Positions 17,408 to 27,215 of a DNA stretch of 64,000 nucleotides are shown piece after piece. Position 1 is the stretch's first letter; every line of letters begins with the position of its first letter. The DNA is from Nitrospira moscoviensis (GTDB taxonomy: Bacteria; Nitrospirota; Nitrospiria; Nitrospirales; Nitrospiraceae): positions 62,001 to 126,000 of the forward strand of contig NZ_CP011801.1 of NCBI RefSeq assembly GCF_001273775.1. The letters run 5' to 3'. Both the position numbers and the translations under genes were made by a program. The notes beneath the pieces are model-generated. The model worked only from the letters and a program-made list of their open reading frames with translations. It did not search any database and had not been told where the DNA came from.

Positions 17408-17923
17408 CTACAGTCTCGGGAGGTCAATTCGCTCAGTGGGGTACCTCCGTTCTCTCCACGCATCAAGTCCCCCTTCAAGAGGCCGAACACGTTGAATGCC
17501 GTGTTGTTTCAGCTTTAATGCGGTGCGGGCGCTGGAAATATCGTTCGGGCACGTGCAGTACAGGATAACCTCGTGATCTCTCGGCAGCTCATCTTTGCGA
17601 TGATCAATCTCTTCGAATAGCAAGTGTATGGCGCCCGGAATACTTTCGGGGTCCGTCTCACGCGACAGGAGGTTTCTGACGTCAATAATCTTGACCGGCT
17701 GCCCGCCATCCATCATGTCTTTCAATTCATCGGTGGAAATCTTCGCCATCCGATGTTCACGCAACACCTGTTGTCTACGATGAAATTTGTGCCCGATAAA
17801 AATGGCAATCCCGATGAGAGCAGTGACGAGGATCCATTCACCAGCCTGATCGAAAAGAGCCATCATGGACTCCAGTTGATTGCTAAATAAGAATCCCACT
17901 CCCTCGGAAATAGCGATCCACAA
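17408..17923 (-). pseudogene. DedA-rhodanese fusion gene, C-terminal fragment (split by IS21 copy 1)
   Basis: Reading leftward from the IS junction, this fragment continues the DedA-type membrane protein whose start is at 21000. A last membrane segment (AGEWILVTALIGIAIFIG) is followed by a complete rhodanese domain. That domain has VKIIDVR and the catalytic loop ILYCTCPNDISSARTA, whose first Cys is the expected persulfide carrier, and ends GGLDAWRERRYP. The target duplication ATCCACAA at 17916-17923 recurs at 20564-20571, and joining the halves restores one frame. The fragment's open frame runs into the IS but lacks the native start. DedA-rhodanese fusions are thought to be membrane transporters linked to sulfur transfer; the function is not certain. 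Confidence 0.85.
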
Positions 17924-18165
17924 TGCGTATTCCGACCCAAGCCGGCCACTGATTCCGACGCAAGTCGGCCACCCATTCCGACGGAACGCGGCCACTGATT
18001 CCGACCGGAAGTCGGCCACTGTTTCGAGTCTCCTCGGAATCGGTGGCCGACATCCCTCGGAATAAGCCGGCGATCCGCCACGGGCTCCTGTCGGAGCCGC
18101 CCGCGACACAGGTCCTCCTCAACCTGGGTATCGTGTCCCCTCCATTTACTAGGGGGGAGGGACTG

Positions 18166-19725
18166 ATGCCAGCGGAGCGAGTGACCATGCGAAAAATCAA
18201 AGACCTATTGCGACTCAAATGGGCTTGCGGGCTCAGCAACCGACAAGTCGCGGCCAGTTGTGGGGTGGCGCGCAGCACGGTGGCGGAAACGCTCTATCGC
18301 GCCACGGCGGCTGGGCTGTCCTGGCCGTTGCCGGAAGAGCTGGATGACGCGCAGCTGGAAACCCGGCTGTATCCGGCGGCCCCCTCGCCGACCAGCCCGC
18401 CGCGGGCCATGCCGGACTGGGCCACGGTGCATCAGGAATTGACGCGCAAGGGCGTGACCCTGGCGCTGCTGTGGCAGGAATACAAAGCGCAGCACCCCGA
18501 CGGCTATCAGTACAGCCGCTTTTGTGATCTCTACGGGGCCTGGCGCGCCACCCTGGATCGGTGTCTGCGGCAGGAGCATCGGGCGGGCGAGAAACTCTTC
18601 GTCGATTATGCCGGCCAGACCGTGCCGGTCCAGGATCGGCAGACCGGGACGATTCGACAGGCCCAGATCTTTGTCGCGGTTCTTGGTGCATCGAGCTACA
18701 CCTATGCCGAGGCGACCTGGACCCAAACGCTCCCCGATTGGACCGGCTCGCATGTCCGGGCCTTCGCCTTCTTGGGCGGTGTGCCGGAAATCCTCGTGCC
18801 CGATAATTTACGCAGCGGCGTCACCAAGGCCTGCCGGTATGAACCGGAGCTGAACCCCACCTACGCCGATCTGGCCCGGCACTACGGCGTCGCGGTAATC
18901 CCGGCGCGGGTGCGCAAACCGCGGGACAAGGCCAAGGTCGAAGCGGGCGTGCTGCTCGTCGAACGCTGGATCCTGGCCTGCCTGCGGCATCACCCCTTCT
19001 TCAGTCTGGCGGAGCTCAATACGGCCATCGCCGCCTGTTTGGACCGGCTGAATCGCCGGCCCTTCAAAAAGCTCCCTGGCTGTCGGCAGTCCCAGTTCGA
19101 GGCCGTGGATCGGCCGGCCTTGCAGCCGCTGCCGACCGAGCCCTACGTCTATGCCGAGTGGCGGATCGCCCGAGTGAATATCGATTCGCATCTTGAGGTC
19201 GAGGGCCACTACTACAGCGTCCCCTCCGCCTTGGTCCATCAGGCCCTGGATGTCCGGCTCACGGCGGCCACCATCGAGTGTTTCTACAAGGGGCAGCGGG
19301 TGGCCAGCCATATGCGGAGTGCCGAGCGCGGCCGCCACACCACGGTCACCGCGCATCTCCCCTCGGCGCACCAACGCTATCTGGCGTGGTCGCCCTCCCG
19401 GCTGATCCAGTGGGCGGAGACCGTCGGGCCCGCGACCGGCACCGTCGTGGCCGAACTCCTGGCGCGGCGGCCGCATCCCGAACAAGGCTATCGCTCCTGT
19501 CTGGGGATTCTCCGCCTGGAGCGGACGTACAGCGCAGCGCGGTTGGAGGCCGCCTGTCGGCGGGCGCAGGTGCTGGAGGCGTTCACCTATAAGAGCGTGC
19601 AGTCCATTTTACAGACCGGCCTCGACCAGCAGCCGCTCCCCGAGCCGGTTCCGACGGTCCCACTCCCGCATGCGCACGACCATCTGCGCGGCACCACCTA
19701 TTATCAACAGGAAGGAGGGTTCTGA
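18166..19725 (+). CDS. istA: IS21-family transposase IstA (copy 1)
   Basis: The 519-residue DDE transposase has an N-terminal HTH (CGLSNRQVAASCGVARSTV) and a catalytic triad in LFVDYAGQTVP (Asp), LVPDNLRSGV (Asp) and KAKVEAGV (Glu). A C-terminal beta-barrel region (HYYSVPSALVHQ) follows. The ATG at 18166 is chosen for the strong AGGGGGGAGG upstream; a longer frame runs back into the terminal repeats. It ends one base into the istB start. Confidence 0.96.
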   Translation: MPAERVTMRKIKDLLRLKWACGLSNRQVAASCGVARSTVAETLYRATAAGLSWPLPEELDDAQLETRLYPAAPSPTSPPRAMPDWATVHQELTRKGVTLALLWQEYKAQHPDGYQYSRFCDLYGAWRATLDRCLRQEHRAGEKLFVDYAGQTVPVQDRQTGTIRQAQIFVAVLGASSYTYAEATWTQTLPDWTGSHVRAFAFLGGVPEILVPDNLRSGVTKACRYEPELNPTYADLARHYGVAVIPARVRKPRDKAKVEAGVLLVERWILACLRHHPFFSLAELNTAIAACLDRLNRRPFKKLPGCRQSQFEAVDRPALQPLPTEPYVYAEWRIARVNIDSHLEVEGHYYSVPSALVHQALDVRLTAATIECFYKGQRVASHMRSAERGRHTTVTAHLPSAHQRYLAWSPSRLIQWAETVGPATGTVVAELLARRPHPEQGYRSCLGILRLERTYSAARLEAACRRAQVLEAFTYKSVQSILQTGLDQQPLPEPVPTVPLPHAHDHLRGTTYYQQEGGF

Positions 19726-20489
19726 TGTTACGTCATCCCACACTCACGGCGCTGGAGGCGATGAAGCTCACCGGCATGGCCACCGCTTTGGCGGAACAAC
19801 TGGAGATGCCTGAGGTGCAGCGGCTCAGCTTCGAGGAACGACTGGGGCTGCTCGTCGATCGCGAGTGCACGGTCCGGGACAATCACCGGTTGGCGCGGCG
19901 GCTGGCCCAGGCCCGGTTCCCCGGCAGTGCCACCTTGGAAGATCTCGATTATCGCCATCCGCGGGGGCTGGAGAAAAGCGTCATCGCGTCCCTGGCTACG
20001 GGGCAGTGGATTCGTCAGCATGACAATGTGTTGATTGTGGGGCCCACCGGCGCGGGCAAGACGTATCTGGCCTGTGCGTTGGCCCAGATGGCTTGCCGGC
20101 TGGGCTGCTCCGCCTTGTATTTGCGACTGCCGCGGTTCTTCCGGGAGCTGGCGGTGGCCAAAGGCGATGGCCGCTATGGGCGCCTGCTCCGGAGTCTCGC
20201 GAAGACGGACCTCGTGGTCCTCGATGATTGGGGGCTGGCTCCCTTAACTGACGAACAGCGCCGCGATCTGTTGGAACTCCTTGATGATCGCCACGGGCGG
20301 CGGGCCACCCTCGTGGCCAGTCAACTCCCGATCGATCACTGGCATACGGCGATCGGGGAGCCGACGCTGGCCGATGCCATTCTTGACCGGCTCGTGCACA
20401 ACGCCTATAAGATCACGCTCAAAGGAGAATCGATGCGCAAACGGCTGGCAAAATCGGACGGAAGTCGGCCACTGAAGACAGACCACTGA
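19725..20489 (+). CDS. istB: IS21-family ATPase IstB (copy 1)
   Basis: This 254-residue AAA+ helper of IstA has Walker A GPTGAGKT and Walker B LVVLDDWG followed by the family's DLLELLDDRHGRRATL. It assembles on DNA and recruits IstA for target capture. It starts by stop-start overlap (TGATG) with istA, preceded by GGAAGGAGGG. It is full length and appears intact. Confidence 0.96.
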   Translation: MLRHPTLTALEAMKLTGMATALAEQLEMPEVQRLSFEERLGLLVDRECTVRDNHRLARRLAQARFPGSATLEDLDYRHPRGLEKSVIASLATGQWIRQHDNVLIVGPTGAGKTYLACALAQMACRLGCSALYLRLPRFFRELAVAKGDGRYGRLLRSLAKTDLVVLDDWGLAPLTDEQRRDLLELLDDRHGRRATLVASQLPIDHWHTAIGEPTLADAILDRLVHNAYKITLKGESMRKRLAKSDGSRPLKTDH

Positions 20490-20563
20490 GGCCCTGCGTC
20501 GCGGGGCTCCGAGGGGTGGCCGGATTCGCTCGGAATCGGTGGCCGGATTCAGCGGAATACACA

Positions 20564-21000
20564 ATCCACAACAATGATCCAGCCGTGTCATACAGGATGA
20601 AGATGGGAATTGACATTCCGACGATGCCCGCGAGTGGAGGCGCAATGGTGCTTAGGCCTGGGATGAACTTCGCGACCAGGAGCGTGCGAGTGCCATGGCG
20701 TCGAAACAGATTCTCCGAACTCCTCACGCAGGAATCAGGCTCGAGAGACACCTTGCAAAGAAGGCCCAACACTTTCCCCCCTCTCGACCGCCCCAAGTAA
20801 AACCAGGCAAGATCGGGAAGGACAGCGGCGAAGAGGGGAATCAGCAGCGCAACACCGACATGCATTTTCCCGGCACCTACCAAAGCACCTGCCGTCACCA
20901 AAAGAGGAATAGCAGGAATTGGAATCCCTGCTTGTTCTAGAAATACGACAATGAATAGTATCCACGGTCCGTAGTTGACTAAGACTTCTAGAGCATTCAT
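20564..21000 (-). pseudogene. DedA-rhodanese fusion gene, N-terminal fragment
   Basis: Starting at ATG 21000 (AAGGAA upstream), this fragment encodes the DedA/VTT membrane domain: VFLEQAGIPIPAIPLLVTAG, FYLGRSRGGKVL and VAKFIPGLSTIAPPLAGIVG, the last being the family signature. IS21 copy 1 interrupts it after SLLWIV. The remainder is at 17408-17923. The 21001-21139 spacer to pqiC holds nothing I recognise. Confidence 0.85.
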
Positions 21001-21139
21001 TCAATATTCCTTATCAATCAGGCTCATATGAACGGCCATCTACTCACAAGATCCCCACACGGAATTGTGGGAGTGTCACGCAGGCATTTACTGCCAATCC
21101 CTTCGCCCACTGCTGTGAACCTAAGTATGTCGACTCACT

Positions 21140-21751
21140 TCAAGGAGTTGAGCTTGCCGCCTCAGCCGCCTGGAGAGTTGAGGCAATGGCTTGACTCACA
21201 GCGAAAACAGCCCGACCATACGCGGCAACCACAGCGTCGTAACTCTCATCGGGTACAGATTCTTGAACGTGCACACTATCGGTCTGTCGTCCTGTGCTAC
21301 CGGCCCGTTGGATAGTCCAAATGGCGTCAATTGTGGCGGCCTTACCGAGGACGGACTCAAATCGCTGGATGTCGACATAGATTCGAGTTTCGGCCGTGTC
21401 CGATCCGTGCTGAGGATAATACCGAATGTTCGTAGAGCCAAGTATCCGAGAAAGATTCTCCGCAATGACTCGGGGAATTTCGTTCTTAAGCAGCCCGGCC
21501 CAACGATGGGTGTCGGCAACGACGACGCGGTTAGTATTGGTCCGCACCACGAGCTGTGGGCGATCTATCATCTCGGGTAGCGTGATCGGACCAAGCCCGA
21601 CCGATAGATTCGGAGCAAGATGGGGGCGTTCCTTTCCAGTTACAACAACGCTATTGAGCATGTAATACTGTATGGGAGGCGAGGCCCCGCAACCCGCGAT
21701 GAGCACGGATAAAACCACCCCCATGGCAAGTCGCGCCTGGACAAGGCTCAT
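21140..21751 (-). CDS. pqiC: PqiC-type outer-membrane lipoprotein
   Basis: The 203-residue lipoprotein has a lipobox in VLIAGCGAS and the family pattern PPIQYYMLN and GLGPITLPEMIDRPQLV. In E. coli PqiC anchors the PqiB tunnel to the outer membrane for lipid traffic. Its ATG overlaps the pqiB stop (ATGA). It is the last gene of a four-gene leftward operon. Confidence 0.88.
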   Translation of the reverse strand: MSLVQARLAMGVVLSVLIAGCGASPPIQYYMLNSVVVTGKERPHLAPNLSVGLGPITLPEMIDRPQLVVRTNTNRVVVADTHRWAGLLKNEIPRVIAENLSRILGSTNIRYYPQHGSDTAETRIYVDIQRFESVLGKAATIDAIWTIQRAGSTGRQTDSVHVQESVPDESYDAVVAAYGRAVFAVSQAIASTLQAAEAASSTP

Positions 21752-23391
21752 GGATTGTCATCCTTTCTCCCGCGAATCAGTGCTTCCGGGTGGCGATCCA
21801 AATAATCAGCCAACGTCTGAAGAGATTGGGAGGCTCTCCCTAGCTGGCGCATCGCTTCCCGCGCATCCTGTTGGAGCGGTGAATTGGATGCCGTGAGGCG
21901 CTCCACAGACTGCAACGCTTGTTTAGATTCCGCGATAGTTGCCAGCGCTGTCGGTAGAAGCTGTTCGTCAACCCGTTGCACCAGGTGCTCCGTACGCTGC
22001 AGTGCGGTGCGCATGGATAGGAGCGTATGGCGGACATCCGTTGCGATCGCGTCGAACGGAACCTTATCCAGCTTTTTAGCCAGGTTCGAAAGGTTTCGCT
22101 CAATTCCGGAAAGACCACCGGGAATGGTCGGTAGCTCAGGCGGGTCCCTGGTCCAGTCCGCTGCAGCTTTTTCAACGTCAGGGAAAAAGTCTAGCGCGAC
22201 AAACAGTTGTCCCGTGAGGAAGCTTCCCGTATTCAATTGCGCGCGCAGCCCGTGCTCTACGAGTGCGTTTATTTTGTCCTTTGTAGTCAAGCCAGTATCT
22301 TCTTCTCGCATTAAGTTGTTCTTGAAATGTCTGGCTAATCGATCGGGGTGAAGGGAGAATTCGACCGGAAAGTGGTACGTCTGGGTGTGTGCATCGTACT
22401 CCGCTCCGATAGACGTGATTTCTCCAACCGAAATACCGTGAAATTCGACGGGAGAACCAACAGTCAGTCCACGCAAAGATTCTGTGAAGCTTGCGGCGAA
22501 TCGGATAGCCTGCTTGTCTGGCGCTTTCATCGCCTGCGCCCGATTTTCAAATAGGCGAAAAATCGTATGTTCCTTGGCTTCCTCCATGGCCACCGTACCG
22601 TCGGGGGTTTCAAATGCGATGCCGCCAAGTACGATGGTGGCAAGGGATTGGGTCTGGACCATAAACCCGGTCGAATCCAGCGTGACATCGACCCCGCTCG
22701 CGTTCCAAAATCGAGTATTTTCGGTAACAAATCGATCGTACGGAGCCTCCACAAAAACAGTAAGTGTGACTCCTGCTCCATCTTGATCGAGGTTGGCCGC
22801 TAACACCCGTCCCACAGGCACTCTGCGAAGGTACACCGATGTCCCCACATCGATTGACCCTTGATCCGGCCCTTTGATGATGAATTGTCTGCCGGCTACA
22901 TCGCCCGTAAAAACAGGGGGCGCTTCGAGGCCCTGAAAATCCCTTCTCGCCTCCGCGGAAGACCCAACATCCAACCCAATGTAGGCGCCAGAGAACAATG
23001 TGCCAATTCCTGAAACCTGGCCGAAGGCAATCCTCGGTCTGACGATCCAGAACCGGGTATCATCTCTCAGATACGGAGAAAACCGTTTCGACATCTCCGC
23101 GGTGACAATGACCTGTGTCAAATCTTCACTGATCATTACTTGTTTGACTTCCCCAATGTCGACGTCCTTGTATTTGATCTTTGTTTTGTTGGCCTCAAGC
23201 CCCTCGGCGGCTCGAAACGTGATGGTAATGGTTGGTCCCTGATCCCAAATAGCCTTAAACGCCAACCACCCTCCGATCAAGGCAGCGATAATAGGGACGA
23301 GCCAGACAAGGTGTAGATACCACCGCCCCTTTGGCGCAGCGACGGCGTCTGGTATTTCTGGGATCGCGGTGTCGTGTGGACGGTTAGTCAT
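21748..23391 (-). CDS. pqiB: PqiB-type MCE protein
   Basis: This is a 547-residue inner-membrane protein with one N-terminal membrane segment (LVWLVPIIAALIGGWLAF) and three MCE/MlaD repeats. The repeats begin near TITITFRAAEGLEANKTKIK, PPVFTGDVAGRQFIIKGPD and AIRFAASFTESLRGLTVGSP. A C-terminal helical stretch follows that would form the needle-like tube across the periplasm. It has the size of E. coli PqiB (about 546). The ATG at 23391 lies inside the end of the upstream PqiA-like gene (8-bp overlap). Confidence 0.92.
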   Translation of the reverse strand: MTNRPHDTAIPEIPDAVAAPKGRWYLHLVWLVPIIAALIGGWLAFKAIWDQGPTITITFRAAEGLEANKTKIKYKDVDIGEVKQVMISEDLTQVIVTAEMSKRFSPYLRDDTRFWIVRPRIAFGQVSGIGTLFSGAYIGLDVGSSAEARRDFQGLEAPPVFTGDVAGRQFIIKGPDQGSIDVGTSVYLRRVPVGRVLAANLDQDGAGVTLTVFVEAPYDRFVTENTRFWNASGVDVTLDSTGFMVQTQSLATIVLGGIAFETPDGTVAMEEAKEHTIFRLFENRAQAMKAPDKQAIRFAASFTESLRGLTVGSPVEFHGISVGEITSIGAEYDAHTQTYHFPVEFSLHPDRLARHFKNNLMREEDTGLTTKDKINALVEHGLRAQLNTGSFLTGQLFVALDFFPDVEKAAADWTRDPPELPTIPGGLSGIERNLSNLAKKLDKVPFDAIATDVRHTLLSMRTALQRTEHLVQRVDEQLLPTALATIAESKQALQSVERLTASNSPLQQDAREAMRQLGRASQSLQTLADYLDRHPEALIRGRKDDNP

Positions 23392-24022
23392 CAAGGCTTC
23401 TCGCTTCGTGCACAGGATCCCAAATCAGCCGTGGGTCGAATGCCCTGGCTGACAGCATACTGAGTACGACAACTGCCCCAAAGGCGATTGCGCCAGGCCC
23501 GGCCGAAATGGCCGCAAGTGGTTGTAATTGCACAAGAGCCACGAGCACGGCGACCACGTAGACGTCGAGCATGGACCAGCGGCCGACGAGCTCGACCATC
23601 CGATAGACTTTGGCCCGTAGATAAGGCCGCCAAGTCGACCGGCGCCAGGCCGTCGCCACCAGCAGCGTCAGTGCGAATAATTTCAAAAGCGGCACCAACA
23701 CACTCGCGATGAACACCACTGAGGCAAGTGCCCATGCCCCGGACGTCCAGAGATAGATCACGCCGCTCACAATCGTGTTTTCCTGAGCGCCGAACAAGGA
23801 ACCCGTTTCCATGAGTGGCAGGACGTTCGCGGGTACATATAGGATATAAGCTGCCACAAGAAAGGCCGCAGCACGTGCGACGCTTTGAGGCTTGCGCAGG
23901 CGCAGATGGGTGCCACAGCGGGCACAATCAGAGTCCCCCTGCTGCGATGGCCTCGAGATGAGGCCGCAGGTATGGCAGGAGTAGAGCCCGAGCGCTTTCA
24001 CTGTAGGGATGGCTGGTGTCAT
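23384..24022 (-). CDS. pqiA: PqiA-like membrane protein, second half-unit
   Basis: The 212-residue protein has a zinc-ribbon start (CHTCGLISRP, CARCGTHL) and four membrane segments. The PqiA signature VPANVLPLMET is near the second ribbon, and the domain ends with SMLDVYVVAVLVALVQL. E. coli PqiA is one protein with two such units. Here the two units are separate genes, joined by an ATGA overlap at 24019-24022. Confidence 0.85.
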   Translation of the reverse strand: MTPAIPTVKALGLYSCHTCGLISRPSQQGDSDCARCGTHLRLRKPQSVARAAAFLVAAYILYVPANVLPLMETGSLFGAQENTIVSGVIYLWTSGAWALASVVFIASVLVPLLKLFALTLLVATAWRRSTWRPYLRAKVYRMVELVGRWSMLDVYVVAVLVALVQLQPLAAISAGPGAIAFGAVVVLSMLSARAFDPRLIWDPVHEARSLDD

Positions 24023-24642
24023 TCGGGATTCACGTGCTCCCACAGCTCTTGGAGATTGAACGCTTGGCCTGCGGCAATCAGCAATATCATCATGCCGCCG
24101 AATGACCACAGCGCAATACCTACGACGACATGGGCAATATGGGCCAACTTCACGAGCGAGACCAGTACCGCCAAGACGAATACTTCCGTCATGCTCCATG
24201 GCCGCACTTCGTGCAGGAGCCGAAGCAGCATGGACATCCCTACCGGGGTAGCACCGCGGCGCAACGCAAACAGAATCGACAGCATGATGACCAACTCCAC
24301 GGTAGGAAGGACTATCGTTGTCGCGGCAATGAGCGCAGCGAGTGTCTTCATGTCTTGATGCCACAATTGTGTGATCGCACCGTAGAGGCTGGAGGAGATT
24401 CTGTTGCCCTGGATTTCCAATTCGATGATCGGATATGCGTTGGCCACAAGAAACAAGACCAGGGCGCCCAGTGCAAAGGCGAACGCGCGATCGAGGCCCC
24501 CTTGAGCACGATAATACAGCGGACCTTCGCACCCACGACAGAGCGCCCATCCTCCATCATGCAGAGGGATGGGGTGCTGGACGAGATCGCATTCATCACA
24601 CGCGACGACTGAGTTCAAGAAGTTGGCAGCTTTCTTTTGCAT
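24019..24642 (-). CDS. pqiA: PqiA-like membrane protein, first half-unit
   Basis: The 207-residue protein has CDECDLVQHP and CRGCEGPLYY ribbons and membrane segments including LVANAYPIIELEIQG, the counterpart of the PqiA VxxxxPI motif, and RPWSMTEVFVLAVLVSLVKL. The ATG at 24642 was taken because the ribbon starts soon after; the upstream GGGG is a poor ribosome site and a longer frame cannot be excluded. It starts the pqiA-pqiA-pqiB-pqiC operon, about 23 bp inside the spacer after the DyP gene stop at 24665. Confidence 0.82.
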   Translation of the reverse strand: MQKKAANFLNSVVACDECDLVQHPIPLHDGGWALCRGCEGPLYYRAQGGLDRAFAFALGALVLFLVANAYPIIELEIQGNRISSSLYGAITQLWHQDMKTLAALIAATTIVLPTVELVIMLSILFALRRGATPVGMSMLLRLLHEVRPWSMTEVFVLAVLVSLVKLAHIAHVVVGIALWSFGGMMILLIAAGQAFNLQELWEHVNPE

Positions 24643-24664
24643 CCCCAATAGCGTGGAGGGGGAA

Positions 24665-25549
24665 TTACTGCAAGCCGAGCGCCCGCAAATCAAGGCGCCC
24701 GCTCTCCATCGGCGGGCACCAGAAATAATCTCCCGAGACCGGACGAGTGAAGGTAAACAGCGCATCCGTTATTCCATCTTCAGCACCAGCCATTCTGCCT
24801 AGAAGAGCCTCAAACGGGTCAAAGGTACGGCCAAATGCCACAAACATGAGCCCCCCTTGTTGATCTTCTATCCAAGGCATCGATCGCCTCACGATAAACG
24901 CAGGCGGCGAAAAACTTTCCTGTGCGGTCCGTTTGACGTGCGCAGATTGTGACGCCAAAGGAAGCTCGCTGTTGTCATCCCTTCGACGGCCGATAGCATC
25001 ATCTTGCTTCGATGGGTCCAGACCTCGAAATCGGCTGAAGTCATGGACCCACTGTTGCACAGCCACGTAACTGCCGCCGTCAAGTCCGAGGCCAAGGCCG
25101 CTCGCTACCGCGGCATTGACCGCATCGGTTCCTTCAGGATTCTCAGTTCCATCCTCATACCCAAGTAGGTCAAATCCCGAACGATATCGAAAAGCGTCAA
25201 CCACCCTGAATAAATGCAGAGCAGGAGAGACACTTCCGGCAATATCATGGGTCTGATGGAAAAGTTCTCCTCGGTCGTTTCCTCGAACCCAACACCAGAG
25301 AGCTGCAGGTGTCGCAGACATGTTGATGTCAGTTTTAGAAAAGGCTGGAAATGGACGAAGGCCAGGCACCTCACGATTCAACGCAGCGACAAGCCAGTTG
25401 CCAATCCCCACAACAGTCGTCTTGCCGTCGATGAACTTACGAAGATTCACCAATGCCTTGGTGAAATCGCCTCCCGGCGCCATAGTAAAAAACAGATATC
25501 GCGCCTGTTCTGGCACCGGCTCGAGGATACCTTTCTGGATTAAACTCAT
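24665..25549 (-). CDS. DyP-type haem peroxidase
   Basis: The 294-residue protein has the DyP signature GYEDGTEN with the distal Asp, a probable proximal His in SAHVKRTAQES, and the C-terminal LMFVAFGRTFDPFEALLGRM and DALFTFTRPVSGDYFWCPP typical of the family. No signal peptide is seen, so it is probably cytoplasmic. It decomposes peroxides with broad electron donors. It lies between catalase and the pqi operon, all leftward. Confidence 0.92.
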   Translation of the reverse strand: MSLIQKGILEPVPEQARYLFFTMAPGGDFTKALVNLRKFIDGKTTVVGIGNWLVAALNREVPGLRPFPAFSKTDINMSATPAALWCWVRGNDRGELFHQTHDIAGSVSPALHLFRVVDAFRYRSGFDLLGYEDGTENPEGTDAVNAAVASGLGLGLDGGSYVAVQQWVHDFSRFRGLDPSKQDDAIGRRRDDNSELPLASQSAHVKRTAQESFSPPAFIVRRSMPWIEDQQGGLMFVAFGRTFDPFEALLGRMAGAEDGITDALFTFTRPVSGDYFWCPPMESGRLDLRALGLQ

Positions 25550-25664
25550 GGAACCCTCTCAGGCTTAGCCCTGGGAAACAGCGGCCATATCGTTTATTAC
25601 AAAAACACGTGGATCCGCTACGCGCTCTCCTCAGGGGCCAGGTGTCCGACCGAGGAAGAACGAA

Positions 25665-27125
25665 CTATTGCAACGCCTCGCAGAGTGCGATGCCCAACGC
25701 CTTAGCCACTCCCTCCCCGTAAGCAGGATCCGCCCTATAGCAGTTACCGATATGGCGGATCTTAATCTCTCTGGGAATGTTCCCCATGGCACGGGCCGTA
25801 TTCCCAAACAGGGCGGTTTGCTGTGCAGAATTCATCAGGCGGAATAACGCAGCCGGCTGCGAATAATAATCCGTGTCCTCACGATGGCTCCAGTGATCCG
25901 CTGCACCATCGAGACTCAACGCCGGCTCTCGGAATTCTGGCTGCTCCAGCCACTCACCACCGCTGTTGGGTTCATAGCTGAGAGTCCCCCCATGATTGCC
26001 ATCGACTCGCATGGCGCCATCACGGTGGAAACTATGGGCTGGGCAACGAGGGGCATTAACGGGGATCAGGTGGTGATTGACTCCTAGCCGATACCGCTGG
26101 GCATCCCCGTACGCGAAAAGGCGCCCCTGTAACATTCTGTCCGGTGAAAAACCGATCCCAGGAGGAACGTTGGCCGGGTTAAATGCTGACTGTTCAACAT
26201 CGGCGAAAAAATTGGCTGGGTTACGATTTAACTCCATGGTCCCCACATCCATCAACGGATAGTCTTTGTGAGGCCAGACTTTGGTGAGATCAAACGGATT
26301 ATACGAGACCTTTCGTGTGTCACCCTCCGGCATGATCTGCACCTTAATAGCCCACTTCGGGAAATCGCCTTTTTCAAGACTCTCAAAGAGGTCCCGTTGA
26401 TGGCTCTCTCTGTCTTTGCCGATCATGGCCTCTGCCTCTGCATCGGTCAAATTACGAATGCCTTGCTGTGAGACAAAGTGAAACTTGACCCAGTGACGCT
26501 CCCTTTGTTCATTAATGAAACTGAACGTATGGCTCCCAAACCCGTGCATGTGTCGATAGGTCGCCGGAATTCCGCGCTCACTCATGACGATTGTAATTTG
26601 ATGCAAGGCTTCTGGGAGGGAAGTCCAAAAATCCCACATGTTCTTAGCGCTGCGCATGTTTGTACGAGGGTCACGTTTGACGGCGTGGTTAAGGTCAGGG
26701 AACTTGAGCGGGTCCCGATGAAAGAACACGGGAGTATTATTTCCCACCAGATCCCAATTTCCCTCCTCCGTATAAAACTTCACGGCAAACCCTCGGATAT
26801 CGCGTTCAGCGTCCGCAGCGCCGCGTTCGCCAGCCACGGTCGTGAAACGAGCGAACAGTTCTGTGGTCTTGCCAATCTGAGCAAATAGTTTTGCGCGAGT
26901 GTACCGGGTCACATTGTGCGTGACCGTGAACGTCCCAAAGGCACCAGACCCTTTGGCATGCATGCGCCGCTCAGGAATCACTTCCCGGTTGAAATGACCA
27001 AGCTTTTCTAGAAACCAGACGTCCTGTAGTAATTGAGGGCCCCGAGGGCCAGCCGTCATGACATTTTGATTGTCGACGACAGGCGCCCCTGCGTTAGTTG
27101 TTAGCTTCTTGTCCTTATCTCCCAC
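25665..27125 (-). CDS. katA: Catalase, small-subunit (clade 3) type
   Basis: The 486-residue haem catalase begins [26 protein letters not shown], with the distal His in [18 protein letters not shown] and Asn in [15 protein letters not shown]. The NADPH-clade segment is [15 protein letters not shown], and the proximal Tyr is in [16 protein letters not shown]. The length is that of compact monofunctional catalases. The GTG start at 27125 has GGGAGG upstream. With DyP, MsrA and MsrB it makes an oxidative-stress cluster. Confidence 0.96.
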   Translation of the reverse strand: MGDKDKKLTTNAGAPVVDNQNVMTAGPRGPQLLQDVWFLEKLGHFNREVIPERRMHAKGSGAFGTFTVTHNVTRYTRAKLFAQIGKTTELFARFTTVAGERGAADAERDIRGFAVKFYTEEGNWDLVGNNTPVFFHRDPLKFPDLNHAVKRDPRTNMRSAKNMWDFWTSLPEALHQITIVMSERGIPATYRHMHGFGSHTFSFINEQRERHWVKFHFVSQQGIRNLTDAEAEAMIGKDRESHQRDLFESLEKGDFPKWAIKVQIMPEGDTRKVSYNPFDLTKVWPHKDYPLMDVGTMELNRNPANFFADVEQSAFNPANVPPGIGFSPDRMLQGRLFAYGDAQRYRLGVNHHLIPVNAPRCPAHSFHRDGAMRVDGNHGGTLSYEPNSGGEWLEQPEFREPALSLDGAADHWSHREDTDYYSQPAALFRLMNSAQQTALFGNTARAMGNIPREIKIRHIGNCYRADPAYGEGVAKALGIALCEALQ

Positions 27126-27215
27126 AATGGATAACCTCCCTAAGAGAATCGATCGGCCTTAGAAATCATGCTTGCTGTATTGCCATACCACGATACTTCT
27201 GAGCCAGTTGTTCTG

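Larger units (their letters stand above)
17924..20563 (+). mobile_element. IS21-family insertion sequence, copy 1 (2640 bp)
   Basis: The element begins TGCGTATTCCG and ends CGGAATACACA, an 11-bp inverted repeat with one mismatch and TG...CA tips. It is flanked by the 8-bp duplication ATCCACAA. It encodes IstA and IstB overlapping at TGATG. Subterminal repeats (ATTCCGACnnAAGTCGGCC at 17947-18040, and GGTGGCCGGATTC near 20515-20552) are the multiple transposase sites typical of IS21. A second copy lies at 44337-46976. Confidence 0.95.

Noticed and set aside
17947..18060. Cluster of ATTCCGAC/GTCGGCC repeats looking like a small array
   Set aside because: They are the subterminal transposase sites of IS21 and are duplicated with the second IS copy.
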